Shown here one piece after another: positions 22,792-34,483 of a stretch of 64,000 nt of DNA. The translations under genes and the position numbers were made by a program. Every line of letters starts with the position of its first letter. Position 1 is the stretch's first letter. The notes under the pieces are model-generated. The model saw nothing but the letters and a program-made list of their open reading frames with translations, was not told where the DNA came from and ran no database searches. The stretch lies in contig JADLSH010000178.1 of the NCBI GenBank assembly GCA_016169945.1, positions 186,001-250,000 of the forward strand. Reading direction: 5' to 3'. Origin of the DNA: Trachythela sp. YZ-2020. Its lineage: Eukaryota; Cnidaria; Anthozoa; Malacalcyonacea; Clavulariidae.

Positions 22792-23231
22792 CAGGGTGTC
22801 CCAAAAAAGGCTACCTTTTCAAATTCAAATTAGCATGTTAATTCAAGCAACCTATTATAGTTCTTTGAAATTCATTATCGCTTTTCAACTACGAATGCAT
22901 AAAACACACAGTTTTATACACATGGGATATTAAGAAAAGCTTCTAATTGATGAATAAGTTAGAAAACCTGTTTTAGATTATTAATTGCGTTCAAACAGAC
23001 ATTTCATATAAAATTTGACAAGTTAAATTCAACGCAAATTCAACATCTAAACAGGACTTAATTAAACAAATACAAAACGCTTCTGAACGCTTTCCAAACG
23101 CAGACTTGAAGTTATTCTTAATCACCCGTGTGTGCATGCACTAAAACCCCTTTGAAATTGAACATAATAGGTTGTTTGAATTAATACGCTCATTTGAATT
23201 TGAAAAGGTAGCCTTTTTTTGGGACACCCTG
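22792..23231. mobile_element. 440-bp Tc1/mariner-type MITE with TA target site
   Basis: CAGGGTGTCCCAAAAAAGGC followed by TACCTTTTCAAATTCAAAT forms a ~40-bp TIR whose inverted copy ends at 23231. TA sits at both borders (22790-22791 and 23232-23233). CAGGGTGTCCCAAAA ends with TA duplication are typical of the IS630/Tc1/mariner superfamily. A second inverted block (CAACCTATTATAG near 22850; inverted near 23165) extends the arms. No transposase is present. Confidence 0.88.
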
Positions 23232-23480
23232 TACAATTGGCAAACTATTGCACTAAGCGGCAGTAAGCGGCAAACGATGCGTATCAAATGTGACACAAGT
23301 CATTATTTGTTTTTACTGAAAACATAAATATTCCAGCTTATTTTTATAAAACAATACAATCCTTAGGAATTTAAACTAACTAAATTCATTAAATCGACGC
23401 GGCAGATAATGTCTTTAACAAGGACACATCTTCATCCCACACTTTATCCCAAATTCTTGTAAATTTTTATCTTTTCAGTC

Positions 23481-23729
23481 CTAGCAATTTTTAGTTATAT
23501 TTGGTTTCTCCATCTCTTTCTCAGTTACATCCATTTCCTCGTTGCTAATATCAAAGATTTTGCATGTTGGAAAACCAGCAGGTACAAGAAGATGAGGCTT
23601 TTGAGTAATATTAAATATCAGACTCATTCCTTCAAATCTATGCAGCATGAGGTGAAAATGAAATAGCCAAGAACTAGGATTATTTTGCATGTTGCAGCTG
23701 AGTCGTAATTTGTAGGAAAATTGCCTCAT
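23481..23729 (-). CDS. multicopper oxidase C-terminal exon (partial)
   Basis: The minus-strand frame contains NNPSSWLFHFHLMLHRFEGM, matching the C-terminal copper-binding block of laccase-type multicopper oxidases (N-P-G-x-W-x-x-H-C-H-x3-H-x4-GM). It then runs through PAGFPTC and an acidic tail to a stop at 23481. In the usual motif the residue between the two His binds type 1 copper and is Cys; here it is Phe (HFH). All three His are kept. It could be a real last exon or a pseudogene exon. No other exon was found nearby. Part of its 5' side and adjoining non-coding sequence is duplicated at 20895-21040. Confidence 0.6.
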   Translation of the reverse strand: MRQFSYKLRLSCNMQNNPSSWLFHFHLMLHRFEGMSLIFNITQKPHLLVPAGFPTCKIFDISNEEMDVTEKEMEKPNITKNC

Positions 23730-23762
23730 ATGACATTAACTTAAGGTTACCTCACGTGATAG

Positions 23763-24849
23763 ATGTATTTATCAGCACAATTCTGCATAATCCAATTAAT
23801 TTTTGAAGTCACATTGCTAAAGAGCCTTAAATTAAAAGGACCTGTGCCTTGTGTGCTGTTTCAAAACGGACTACAGTATGGCACAAGAATATTATCCTTT
23901 AATGGAGGGTTGTCAAGAGTCACGGTTTCAATCTTTAATCGCTACTCCGTTCATATCAAACAATTCGCTAAGTCTTTCAAGTAAAGTAAAAACAACAACG
24001 GCCATAATATGGAGGTTTGAAGCAGCCCACATGTGACAGGCTGTTCTGATAAAGTAGAACCGTGTACTCGACACTTCTGGCTTCGCCTTTGATTCCAAGT
24101 TTGTGATGTGCTTTATCCATCTTGCCTAAAATTATCGCTGCTTAAATAGCGCAACCTTTCCGGCAAGACCGGCGACGTTCATGTATTTGTGTCAAGTCAA
24201 AGAAGAAAGCTCATCGCCATTCCTTTCGCCACGCCGTATTATTTTCGAGCAGCGGGAGTATTATTTTTGAGCAACATCGATTTCTTGTTGAATTTCATGT
24301 TATAAGATTGGTTGCTTTATGACTTATTTATTCAAATGTTGAAGAGAAATGTTTCTGTGATATAGCGGCTTATTGGAAAGCAGCATGACTGATGCATGAG
24401 ACGAGTAATCTAAAAAACCGAGCATACTAAGCTACTAAGTCATTGAATACTATGAAACCCAATATATATTGATATCTGATCATACACGACGCAAGGCATG
24501 TCATGGATACTATGTAAAACTGTAGTCTCTAGTTCAATCTGTAAGCCTTATATAACAACAGAGAATAACCAAAATAACATTATTTGTAGCATCCGCCGTA
24601 GGCATCTTTTTTGATATTGTTAATATTGAGTTAGGTATTGGGTTTATCTGTGTCAGATTGAGAAACAAAATCTAGTTAACATGCCTGCAATAAATGCAAC
24701 AAAGTGGACGTCTCATGCAACCTCAGTGGAGGTCCCATGTGACCAGGGTTCCTAATTAAGTTTTTGCATTCTAATTATATATTCAGTTTACCATTTTCGG
24801 GCGAAGGAAGCTTATAATGCTTCGAAATTTTCACGGTGTACAAAAATTA
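23763..24849. other. unassigned
   Basis: After the duplicated block ends (~23850), no gene or repeat is supported. Two overlapping 61-73 codon frames at 23763-24036 share no recognised domain. Confidence 0.3.
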
Positions 24850-24854
24850 CTTGC

Positions 24855-25108
24855 ACGAAGCCTGCACGCAGGCTATATCTTTACATATTAATTCTATTTT
24901 GTTATGATTGTTATGACTACTTTATTTTCATTGGTTAATATTTTGTTCACGTGACAGCTTTTATAGCAACGCTAAAAAAGCTGATGTAATGTGTTTATCT
25001 GTCTACTAATTTCTCCTGACGAAGGGCTTTAGCTCGAAACGTCGAGATTTTGTTTATATCCTTTAGGCTCACGCGAAGCAACCCTCAATTTGTTCTATAT
25101 GTCCGTGG
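24855..25108 (+). mobile_element. hammerhead-bearing terminal repeat, copy 1 (Penelope/retrozyme-like)
   Basis: The repeat begins with the palindrome GCCTGCACGCAGGC and ends in CAACCCTCAATTTGTTC. A second copy, ~95% alike by eye, lies at 28421-28668 in the same orientation. It contains the hammerhead motif at 25011-25050. Just downstream an ATG (25157) opens MVNLKSVRREHRKEM and meets a GTATGT donor-like site, possibly the start of a lost ORF. Confidence 0.75.
25011..25050 (+). ncRNA. type I hammerhead ribozyme motif
   Basis: TTCTC-CTGACGA-AGGGCTTTAGCTC-GAAAC-GTC-GAGATTTTG contains every conserved element: CUGANGA, a stem II (GGGC-TTTA-GCTC, one G-U pair), GAAA, and a GUC cleavage site. Stem I forms between TCTC and GAGA. 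Stem III is minimal (AC/GU with no loop), as described for hammerheads of Penelope-like elements, which are thought to work as dimers. It is identical in its core to the copy at 28577. Confidence 0.85.
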
Positions 25109-25337
25109 CCGACGCTGAATTAAAGTCTACGATATCCTTCACGAAGAACAGCGACAATGGTGAACCTCAAGAGCGTACGTCGAGAACATCGGAAAGAAAT
25201 GGTATGTTACATTTCACTATTTTTGCCGTCCATTGCCCAACCTGCTCTTCGTTTATTCGATAGCCCCTCTTCCCTTCCCTTCTATGACATTTATAGCGCT
25301 TTGCTAAGTGTAACGCCTGTGCGCATGCCTTCGACCC

Positions 25338-25361
25338 TATAGATAGATAGATAGATAGATG
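25338..25361 (+). repeat. (ATAG)n microsatellite, 3' tail of the minus-strand LINE
   Basis: Five to six ATAG units. Read on the minus strand this is the (CTAT)n tail that directly follows AATTAAAAACAT of the LINE, so it marks the LINE 3' end. Confidence 0.9.
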
Positions 25362-25559
25362 TTTTTAATTGGCAAAACTTGCAGCCATAAGCTGAATTAT
25401 GCTTACATTACATAAGGTCCAATCACTATAGCTATATTACACCAATTTTACAAATTACTTGAAACTACCCAAAGTTTGGTGAACAACAGATAAGAGGCTA
25501 CTCTAGAAGACCATATTAAGATGATCAGTTCTAATATTTAGTGTTATTTATACTAATAT

Positions 25560-27035
25560 ATTTACATTGGTTAAAATTTTAATGAACTGGCAATAAAAAA
25601 ACTATTTTTAAAACGGTCTGTTCGGAAGTTAACGTTAAACTTATGTTTGGTCCTAAGGTCTGTGACACGTGTTTCGGGGTGGGAGAAATTTATGAAGTTT
25701 ATGATTTTCGTCCATCATAATGTCCGGGAAAAGTTTATTGGTTATCTTCTCTCTTCTGGTACCAAGATGTTGAAGACAGTGAGTGTCAGAGCGTCAGTAT
25801 ATGGGGACCAGGGGTGGAAGTATATGGGGACCAGGGGTGGATTATTCTCAACGCCCTCTTCTGAATCATTTCCAGATCGTTGGATAGGTAGTTAGACAGG
25901 CTGTTATGAAAAACAGGACATGCGTATTCCAACATTGGCCTAATACATGTGCTGTAAAATAGAACTAATTCATCAATCCCAACCTTGGCTGTTTGGTTGT
26001 GTCAGAAAGTACAATCGCTTTCTTGCTTTCGCAATAATTTGGTAAATGTGATCATTCCATTTCAAATTGCTGGAAACGGTTAGTCCAATAATTTTTGCAC
26101 AAGGAACTACGTCCAAAGGGATATCGCTCACAATAACTGGATCAAAAACAGCACTTGGTTTACCAAAGCCAATACGTAATTCTTTGCATTTCTTCTCGTT
26201 CAGCTGAAATTTTAATTCAGAAATTTGGGTTGATAGATCATTAACTGAGGTCTGGATTCTGCTTTCGCTGTATTTGCTGATTAATTCTTCTACTGTGGTG
26301 TCGTCTACGAACTTCCACATGTCACCACTAGAGGTTGTTAATTCGTTGATCATTATTAAATACAGCCATGGGCCCAATTTCGTGCCCTGTGGAACTCCGG
26401 CGGGAATTTCAGCCCAATCCGAATAATCCTCTTGATTTAGCTTTACTCTTTGTTTTCTACATGTGAGAAAATCTATAATCCAGTTAATAACCCAGTGCGG
26501 TAGGTTATATGTATGGAGTTTAGCAACCAATAAGCCATGATCTATTAAGTCAAAAGCCTTTTTAAAGTCAAATAGGATGACTCTAACCGTTGCACCGTTT
26601 CCATCGATAGAACCATTCCAGGAGTGTAACATGCTTAAAAGGGCGTAAGTCGGACTTGATTTTGGGATAGTACCAAATTGGTTAGGGTCAATTCTTTGGA
26701 GTACGGCAGGTTTAACGAAATTTTCTACAATAAAATCCTCTGCTATTTTGGATATGATGGGTGTTAAGGATATTGGTCGTAGATGTTTATTTACCTCCCG
26801 AACGGGTTCTTGTTTCGGGATTGGAATAATATCCGCATGTTTCCATATTGAAGGAAGACGCGCTTCCTTATAGGATAAGTTCAACATTTCTGAAACAGGC
26901 GAGGCCAAAATATCGGCATTTTCCTTTAATATCCAAGCTGGAATGCCGTCTGGGCCGCTAGCTTTGTTTGGATTTAAGCTTGCAAGGTGTTTAAAGACAG
27001 AAAACTCGGACGTACAGAATAATTGGTTGGTTAGT
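25560..27035 (-). pseudogene. CR1/L2-like LINE reverse transcriptase (C-terminal half of ORF2)
   Basis: From ~27035 down, the frame reads LNPNKASGPDGIPAWILK, then LRPISLTPIISKIAEDF, DFKKAFDLIDHGLL (motif A), AGVPQGTKLGPWLY (motif B) and WKFVDDTTVEEL (motif C, catalytic DD intact). The main frame ends at 25973 through a frameshift. In the next frame the usual thumb/C-terminal sequence continues (LFYSTCIRPMLEYACPVF, MIQKRALRII) to ~25560. A 22-bp tandem duplication (TATGGGGACCAGGGGTGGA) at 25799-25842 adds damage. The 5' side is separated from the endonuclease by a 1-base frameshift at ~27058. Confidence 0.9.
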
Positions 27036-28305
27036 TGGGGATTCTCAAAAGTCTTCGGTTGGTAATGCTGGATGGCAATGGATCAAAAACCTTCATTGGC
27101 TCAAGAAAACTTTGATTTATTAGGTTGGCAAGGTCATACGGAGTGGTAGGTATTTGGCCAGTCCCACTTTCTAGGTTTTGCAGTGGAGACATCGAATCTT
27201 CGCGGTAGGTGACCTGTGAAGCCAAACCACCCAGTTTTTTAACTTCTTTCCACCAAATAGAGGGCGAGCCTTCTTTTAAGTGTTCAAGTCTAGACTTGTA
27301 AAACTTCGATCGACACGATTTTCGCTCACGGTTTACTCGATTTCTTAGAGTTTTGAATAAACTTATGTTTCCCTGAGCTAGGGCCTTTTGGCGACGGTAA
27401 ATTGCTTGTTTTAAGGATCGAGACATCCAAGGCGGTTCGTTACAATATCTTGTTTTAGTCGTGATTGGAAGTAACGAATCTAATCCAAAGTTAATTATTG
27501 ACCCTAACATCTGTATTTTTCCATCACAGGTATTCTCCGTAGCGATCAAAGATTTGACATCGACTTCTTTTAAAAACGTACTCATCGCAAGACGTTTAGA
27601 TGGTCTCAGGTCCCTCGATTTCACACGTAATTTTGGTTTTTGAATTTGTAGTCTTTCTAAAGGTTGGACTTCTACTGTGTCATGATCAGAGAGGCCAAAT
27701 GCCGGTCGTTTGATTGGATCTTTATAAAAATCCTTCATATTGGTAAAAATTAAATCTAGCCGATTCGGACCCCGTGTTGAAAATTTTACGATCTGACGGA
27801 GATTAAAACCATTAGTTATTCTAGAGGTGATTAGTCTATTAAAATCACCAAGTAGAATTATTCCGCTATTAGGAAATTTGGCTTCAATTGTTGTTAATGA
27901 CTCATATAGATAATTTATTACTTCCTGGTCGTTTCCACTGGGAGGATGGTACAAATTGCACAATATAATACAGGGAATTCCCCTAGGAAGGCGTGAAGGT
28001 CTTAGTTTTACCCAAAGAGCTTCAATGCCTATGTTCATCATGTCATGTAAGACTTCGTATCTTATTGCATTTCTTATATAGACACACACACCGCCATGTT
28101 GGCCATTGGGTCTATCGCGGCGTTCAATGTTATATCCAGAGATAGAAACAATGTTATCATGGATATGGTTTTGTAACCATGATTCTGTGATGCAAATGAG
28201 GTCTATATTACTAAGGGTAATTGATTCGCGCAGCTCGTCTATCTTGGGGGCGAGGGACATGACATTAGATAACATAATTGAAGGTACTGGGATCCTGCCC
28301 CGCAA
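27031..28305 (-). pseudogene. CR1/L2-like LINE apurinic endonuclease domain (N-terminal half of ORF2)
   Basis: The 424-codon frame contains the AP-endonuclease series: LSNVMSLAPKIDEL, ICITESWL (catalytic Glu), RRDRPNGQHGGVCVYIRN, GIILLGDFNR (Asp, Asn) and GLSDHDTVEV (Asp-His). The linker after it is basic. It loses frame at 27031-27058, after which the RT follows directly. The element is therefore close to full length, and its only visible breaks are frameshifts at ~27058 and ~25990 and the short duplication at 25.8 kb. No ORF1 was identified upstream. Confidence 0.92.
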
Positions 28306-28420
28306 GATGGTTTCGTCCTTGATACTATAATACAGTTTGAGGCATTATGCGTTAAAATACAATTACGTCCAAAAGTTTTAGTAAATGGTAAGGATTTGCG
28401 TGCAGTAATTCTTGTAGGGC

Positions 28421-28668
28421 CGAAGCCTGCACGCAGGCTATATCTTTACATATTAATTCTATTTTGTTATGATTGTTATCACTACTTTATTTTCATTGGT
28501 TAATATTTCGTTCACGTGATCAGCTTTTATAGCGTTGCTATAAAAGCTGATGTAATGTGTTTATCTGTATACTAATTTCTCCTGACGAAGGGCTTTAGCT
28601 CGAAACGTCGAGATTTTGTTTATATCCTTTAGGCACACGCGAAGCAACCCTCAATTTGTTCCATTTGT
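28421..28668 (+). mobile_element. hammerhead-bearing terminal repeat, copy 2
   Basis: Direct copy of 24855-25108. It contains a perfect 12-bp inverted repeat AGCTTTTATAGC-gtt-GCTATAAAAGCT (28522-28548), which in copy 1 is imperfect. The two copies diverge at the same base after CAATTTGTTC. Together they bracket the LINE. Confidence 0.75.
28577..28616 (+). ncRNA. type I hammerhead ribozyme motif
   Basis: CTGACGA at 28582, stem II GGGC/GCTC, GAAAC, GTC and stem I GAGA paired with TCTC, all as at 25011. Every core position is intact. Stem III is again two base pairs without a loop. Confidence 0.85.
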
Positions 28669-31140
28669 GTGTTCAATTGTGTTGGTAATGTTGTTTTATT
28701 AGTGTGGTTGTTGGTATTAAAGTATTTAATATTTACAATAGCTTAATGCATTTTATGAGTTTTAAAATATTGTTCAGAAAGTCTGTAATGAACTAATGTA
28801 AGTCAAGTCATTTCCATGGTATGAGCCAACCAAAATACATCTCTTCCCAACGAATTTGGACGTTTGGTAGAAAGGGTTTTAAATTAAAAGTTGTTCAAAC
28901 ACAATCTTAATTAAACCTTTATCTACCAATTCATTGAAATATTAAATATTTTACTTTAGCTAATGCCAGAGGATTTTACTCCTCAAAGGAAAAGTACTTA
29001 ATCATAATCTCAAGGCTGAAGCCTAATTAAACATACACTCAAATTCATACACAAACAAGTTCTTCTTTAGAATTTATTCAGTGAAAAATATTTTAAGTTC
29101 TTTGCAATTTTGCATGGCGATAAAAAATATAGTTGTTTAATTTTGTTTTATAGAATAATAACAGAAAGGAAATGCTGCGTCGGTTAGTGGAAAATAACTT
29201 CCTGTTTGCGCCACCATTTCATTGAGGAGAGAGCAGCTGGGAAATAACTGCAGATATTCAATTATTAGAAGCCTACAATAAATTTGTATTAGAATACGGT
29301 TGCATAAAATCTATCTTAACAGTAAAACTCATTGCTAAATCATTGTTATGTCAATGTGTGCGCGTCATGGGATCAATATATTTTGGCAGTTGTTGTCCTT
29401 TTCTTTTCTTTCAAGATAAATATCATGCATGAGTTTTTAAACATTTGTAAACCTCAATTTTCAGATTGCTTCAAGATTGTTATAGAAATTCGTTAAAGGC
29501 AGGTGGGCATGTGACCCTAATGAGGCTAAAGCAATGCATTCATAATACATGACTATTATGAATGCATAATAAGTGATAAACGACTCTTTATTGATACATT
29601 TAGCTAACCTACGTTTGTGTATTAATTTAGGCTTTTTTTAGTTACATCTCGTTGTATGGTTCTATATTGTTGTTTACTTGAATAAAGTGTCATTTTTCTT
29701 GTTTCAGTCTAGTCCTTCCTCCTTTTAAGCCGCCTTCCAGTGTCCCAAGGGCTGGAGTCAAATTTATTTGACAGCTCGCGAGGGGAAGGATATTACTGTT
29801 TATGATATGATTTATTCATGGTAAGATAATATATTGTTTTTATCTTATTATTTCATTTGCGTACTTTGATTGGTGAATGATTATGCTTACGCCTATGTTC
29901 ATTCTGGTTAACGTATCTACCGCAATGGTAAGATCTTATTCGTTGTGGGCTTTCGCTCCGCGGGTTTTATGAGATTATATTGTTTGAAGGGGTGTCCTTA
30001 AACTATTCAGTGTTTACACTTAAAATCCATGTTACATACTTCTATATGTTTATCAAAATTTATCAAAGCAGCATTCATCGCCGTCATCAAGATAACAATT
30101 CCCAGTCCAAACCTATATAATTTCAACGTACTGTCAAAATAATATACATATACTGTCAAACAAGTTTGAGTGCCTCAGATGCAGCAAAAATTAACAAATT
30201 GTGTTAAATGCTTTCAAGGGGTGAACATACGGTATACATACGGTATATATACGTGCAATTTTAAAGAAATGCATGCATAGATATATGAAAACGGACTATA
30301 GTCAGACACATCATGACATAGAAAAAGCTCCAAACTTTTACTAAAATAGGCGATCAAATATAAAGTAAACCCCAGTAGTACAAGGTCGGAATCAAAAATT
30401 TCAAATGCATTAAGGCATTATAATAATTCTGTATTTTGATCAAAGTGGCACCCATTAATAACAACTAGCGCGTACATTTTACAGATTTAACCTCTCCAAG
30501 TTCGTTTTTAATACATAAAAGAGAATAATAATGTGTTTTTGCTCAATTTGCTTGTTTACAAAGAATCTCGCTCCTTCATGTCATAAGCCCCTTATTTTCA
30601 ATTAGGCGCCAAGAATGTCGATAAAATAGCGACCTGGTCGCGCAGTCTACACTGGACTGAGTTTGCGCGAAGACAAACTGGAAGTACATGTTCGCTCGCC
30701 ACAAAACATAGGACGAGTTCACCGTACGGACCTAGGAACACCGGAGATTGATTCTACGGGTACAAATGCTCTAGTAACGTGCTTTTCATGTGTTTTTAGA
30801 TATAGGCAAACATAATATAATTAATATGGCAAAATTCCTCAGTGCAGCGCACGTGCAGTCAAAAATCGAAAATTATATAAAATCTAGATAAATATTTCTG
30901 CTTACCCTGTACAGACGAAACTTTCCACATTTAGCACTTGAATATAAGCTACATTTTTTCAAAAATATATGTGAGAACTTGGGAAACTTTCAAGATTTTT
31001 CCAAATGTAATGATGTGAGTTTCGCAAAGTTTTAGAGTAAAAGTGCAGTATTTTTGTGTATGTAATGTTTTGACGGAACCCAGACACCGCGTTCACCGGC
31101 CAAAATCCATCTCATAAAGTGTGTGCGTGTAGGGGGAGGG
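28669..31140. other. unassigned; one perfect hairpin
   Basis: No gene is supported across ~2.5 kb. The only structure seen is GCATTCATAATA-catgac-TATTATGAATGC at about 29534-29563, a perfect 12-bp hairpin. Confidence 0.4.
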
Positions 31141-31144
31141 AGGA

Positions 31145-31300
31145 GCTAATAGATATAGAGGCATGTAACACGTTTAGCGTTTTCAGGGCATTTCCCCTTC
31201 ATTTATAGACTGCACCTCCGGACGGAAGTGTAACTTGGGTCGAAGCGTTGCGGGTGTTGGTTCGTTTTGCCCGACGAAAGGGCGTGGTAAAGAGGCCAGC
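31145..31300 (+). repeat. dispersed module shared with 37.35 kb and 57.24 kb
   Basis: GCATGTAACACGTTTAGCGT and CAGGGCATTTCC recur at ~57240-57295. GGTTCGTTTTGCCC.ACGAAAGGGCGTGGTAAAGAGGCC recurs at 37385-37425. The module lies directly before the LINE at 31.3 kb. Confidence 0.7.
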
Positions 31301-33435
31301 CAAAACCAAAATTGTCTGTTGAGACCCAATGCTAATACCCTAGACTTGATAATTTGCAATACCTACAATCTCTACGAGAAACCTGCCATACTTGCCCCCC
31401 TAGGCACATCGGATCACAACATTGTTCATTGGTCCCCTAAAGCTAGATATCTGAACAACGACACCGGGTACTTCCCTAAACGTTATACGCGTCGTTTTCT
31501 GCGGTCAGAGCTCGACGATTTTGGACGCTGGATCTGTGACGTTAATTGGTTGGCTGATGTTGATCAGTCTTCAGTCAATAATCTGACCGATTCCCTGACA
31601 ACCACCCTTACTATCGCTGTTGACATTTTCTTTCCCAACCATGGATTTAACACGCCATCAAGTCCTTAATTCAGAAACTACAGAAAGCATTCAATAATGA
31701 TGACCCAGTCCTATGGAGGCACGATAAGAACAAGGTTAAGAAAGAAATTACTAAACGCAAGAAAGTATTTTATGAAGATAAGGTTAAGCAGGAAATGGTG
31801 GAGGTTTGTGAATAGCTTATCAGGAAGACGAAATAAATCGCAACCTTTTACAATCGAGAAGGAAGGGTCAGCTTCATCTGATTTCGAGCTTGCTGAACAT
31901 TTAAATACGTTTTTTCTATCATATCCGTTAACGAAGACATTTCCCCCTTGGACATGAACAGTATACCAGCTTTCCTACCAGCAGAAGAACCCCTTCCAAA
32001 GATTTCTGAGATTGAAGTATACAGTAAATTGGCCAAGATTAGCGCATACAAAGCAAGTGGCCCTGATAATATCCCTGCACGCATCCTAAAGGAATTTTCT
32101 ATCGAGCTCTCGAAACCAGTTGCACGGGTTTTTAATGTTTCTCTTTCTGAAGGAGTCACTCCAACTGAGTGGAAAAGTCTGAGATAATACCTATAACGAA
32201 AGTTCAGCCTGTTTCAGAAGAAGGTGACCTTAGACCCATATCCTTGACTTCCTGTCTCTCAAAAGTATTGGAGGACTTTGTGGTAAACTGGATTATTTCG
32301 GACTTAGGTCACAAAATCGACCCCCAGCAATTTGGCTTTCTAAAAGGCACGATAATCTACTCGATATCCTCCACAATTGGCAAAATCAGCTCGACAACCC
32401 TGGCAAATACATCCGTGTTTGCTTCCTTGACTTCTGCAAAGCTTTCGATCAGGTCGACCACAACATCGTCATTTCGAAACTTACTAACCTCGGTGTACGA
32501 AGAGCCTTGATTCCGTGGATCTGTAGCTTTTTGTCTGGTCGGAGGCAGTCTGTAAAAGTTTACCAATTTACTTGTAACTGGGCTCCTGTTACTGCCGGTG
32601 TCCCGCAAGGCACCATGCTTGGCCCCATCCTATTCCTAGTAATTATTAACGATCTTGCCAGCCATTCCCCTTTGAGGTCTATTAATTGCATGTTTGTTGA
32701 AGGCGTCACCATCTCCCAAGCCATCCATCGCAAATCCCCCCCTGGAATACAACAGGATCTCAACTCTATTGAAGCTTGGTCGATGAGTAATAACATGAAA
32801 TTACACCCTAAAAAGTGCAAGGATTTCACCATCTCTTTTCTCCGCAACCCTCCGCAAGAACTGTCTTCCACATAATCGATCAACTCCCAACCGTTGGCGA
32901 AGGTCACTTGTTTTAAACTGCTAGGGGACACCTACGAAACGACCTAAAATGGAACGCCCGTGTTGATTCCATTACGTCCAAAGCTTCAAAGAGACTCCAG
33001 ATTTTGCGAGTGTTGCGTAACTCCGGTGCTTCCGCACACGACCTCCTGACTATCTACATTTCAATTATCAGATCTGTGCTAGAATACTGCTGTGCAGCCT
33101 GGAGTACTTCTATCCCCTCCTACCTTCCTGATAAAATCGAGAAGGTCCAACGCCGTGCTCTACGGATTTTATATCCAAACATGTCCTATTCAGCTGCCCT
33201 TGATACCTCCTCTCTTCTCCGTCTATCCTACCGTCGTGATACCCTTTGTAAGAAGGTGTTGGGTAAAATAGCTCCGACTCGGGTTGAGTCGCATGGCAGA
33301 GAACTGCGCCACTCTAGTCATTTTAGCCTATCTAAATGTAATATCTACAGAAATGCCATTTCATGCGCTTTGGGGGAAGACTTTTATTTAGCATCACCTG
33401 ACGCTTTAAAGCTGGTAATGAGATTCTTCTGTTAA
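31300..33435 (+). pseudogene. CR1/L2-like LINE ORF2, 5'-truncated, active site lost
   Basis: The end of the endonuclease is present (ANTLDLIICN, LGTSDHNIVHW with the Asp-His pair). RT follows: YKASGPDNIPARILKEF, DLRPISLTSCLSKVLEDF, FLDFCKAFDQVDHN (seen in a shifted frame), GVPQGTMLGPILFL. The catalytic FVDD is replaced by FVEG (NCMFVEGVTI). The C-terminal part SVLEYCCAAWS and KVQRRALRIL runs to 33435. At least four frameshifts or stops occur (31669, 31930, 32187, 32350). This is a dead copy, more decayed than the LINE at 25-28 kb. Confidence 0.9.
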
Positions 33436-33501
33436 AGATCCTGTGACGTCACATGCCAGCCAAAAAATGAAGTAGTACCGGTATTACATAGTTAAATTTT
33501 G

Positions 33502-33875
33502 TTAATGATCCAAGCACATTATATAATAAAATTCACCGGTAATTAAATTAAACACACGCCAAATTTGTGGGAGAACGGGTTCGGGGTGAAGACTGAAGTG
33601 AACCAATATTTATACTCTGGTCAACCCAAAGACTCATTCTAGCCTTATGTTTTCATCCCGCAGGTGTATACATGAGACCCGCTAGGAGAGACTAAATGCC
33701 CTAGGTAAAAACCTTGATAGAGCCCTGCCATCAAGGTTGCGACCCTCTCCGACATTACCTGAACCAATGGGTGATAATCCCCTTGGACAGTCCTTACGAT
33801 TCGACTGATTATATTTCCATGAAATAATCTGAGTCTATGGGCAATGAAGTTGACCATTTGGAACACTTCAACCCC
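33502..33875. repeat. repeat A, copy 1 (374 bp)
   Basis: Near-identical to 34480-34855 in the same orientation. Read on the minus strand it has a TATAAATATTGG box near its end and an open stretch (VEVFQMVNFIAHRLRLFHGN) that is open in both copies. No family recognised. Confidence 0.85.
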
Positions 33876-34165
33876 GAACCAAAGCTTTATTCAACATCAA
33901 CAAGTTTAGATATATACAACATGATCATTGATTCACAGCAATAAAATTGTTCGTGTTTTCCTCTTGGATTTATTATCCAGCATAACTAAAGCAAGACCAC
34001 ATCCAGCATAACGACACAGCAAGAACATTTCCAGCGATACGATAGAATTGATCGTTTGTTCCTCTTGGATTACCCTGCATGAAAATAACTATATAATGAG
34101 ATAGATAAATATATCGTCCATTAGATTAGTTCCTCCAACATGTAAAATAGAAGGGTGGGTGGGTG

Positions 34166-34483
34166 GTAAATTTTTATTCTTGCAGAATTTCGTGTTTATT
34201 CAGTTGAAACATTCGGCAAAGTGACACGCTTTACGTTATATAGCGCGCTTTACATATGGTCATTGAAATATGATTGGCAATAGAGTCATTCGATTGGCTG
34301 AGCAAATTGCATTTGTATTGCACGTGTCCGGACAACTTTGAACTTTGATCAGAGATATTTTGTTGTGAATTTAGTGGGTGTTGACAGGCTTTTCCCACTT
34401 GTTGTATAGCAAAACAAACCTCAAGTTAATGTGTTGTCTCATTAACTTAAATTTATACATTGTGATCTATAAATTGGCTTTAA
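34166..34483. repeat. repeat B, copy 1 (~317 bp), possible LTR-like
   Basis: Appears identical, as far as I can read, to 36827-37144. On the minus strand it has TATATAACG followed ~60 bases later by AATAAA, an LTR-like promoter and poly(A) order. It ends in TTAA where repeat A copy 2 begins. TG...CA ends are absent. Confidence 0.85.
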
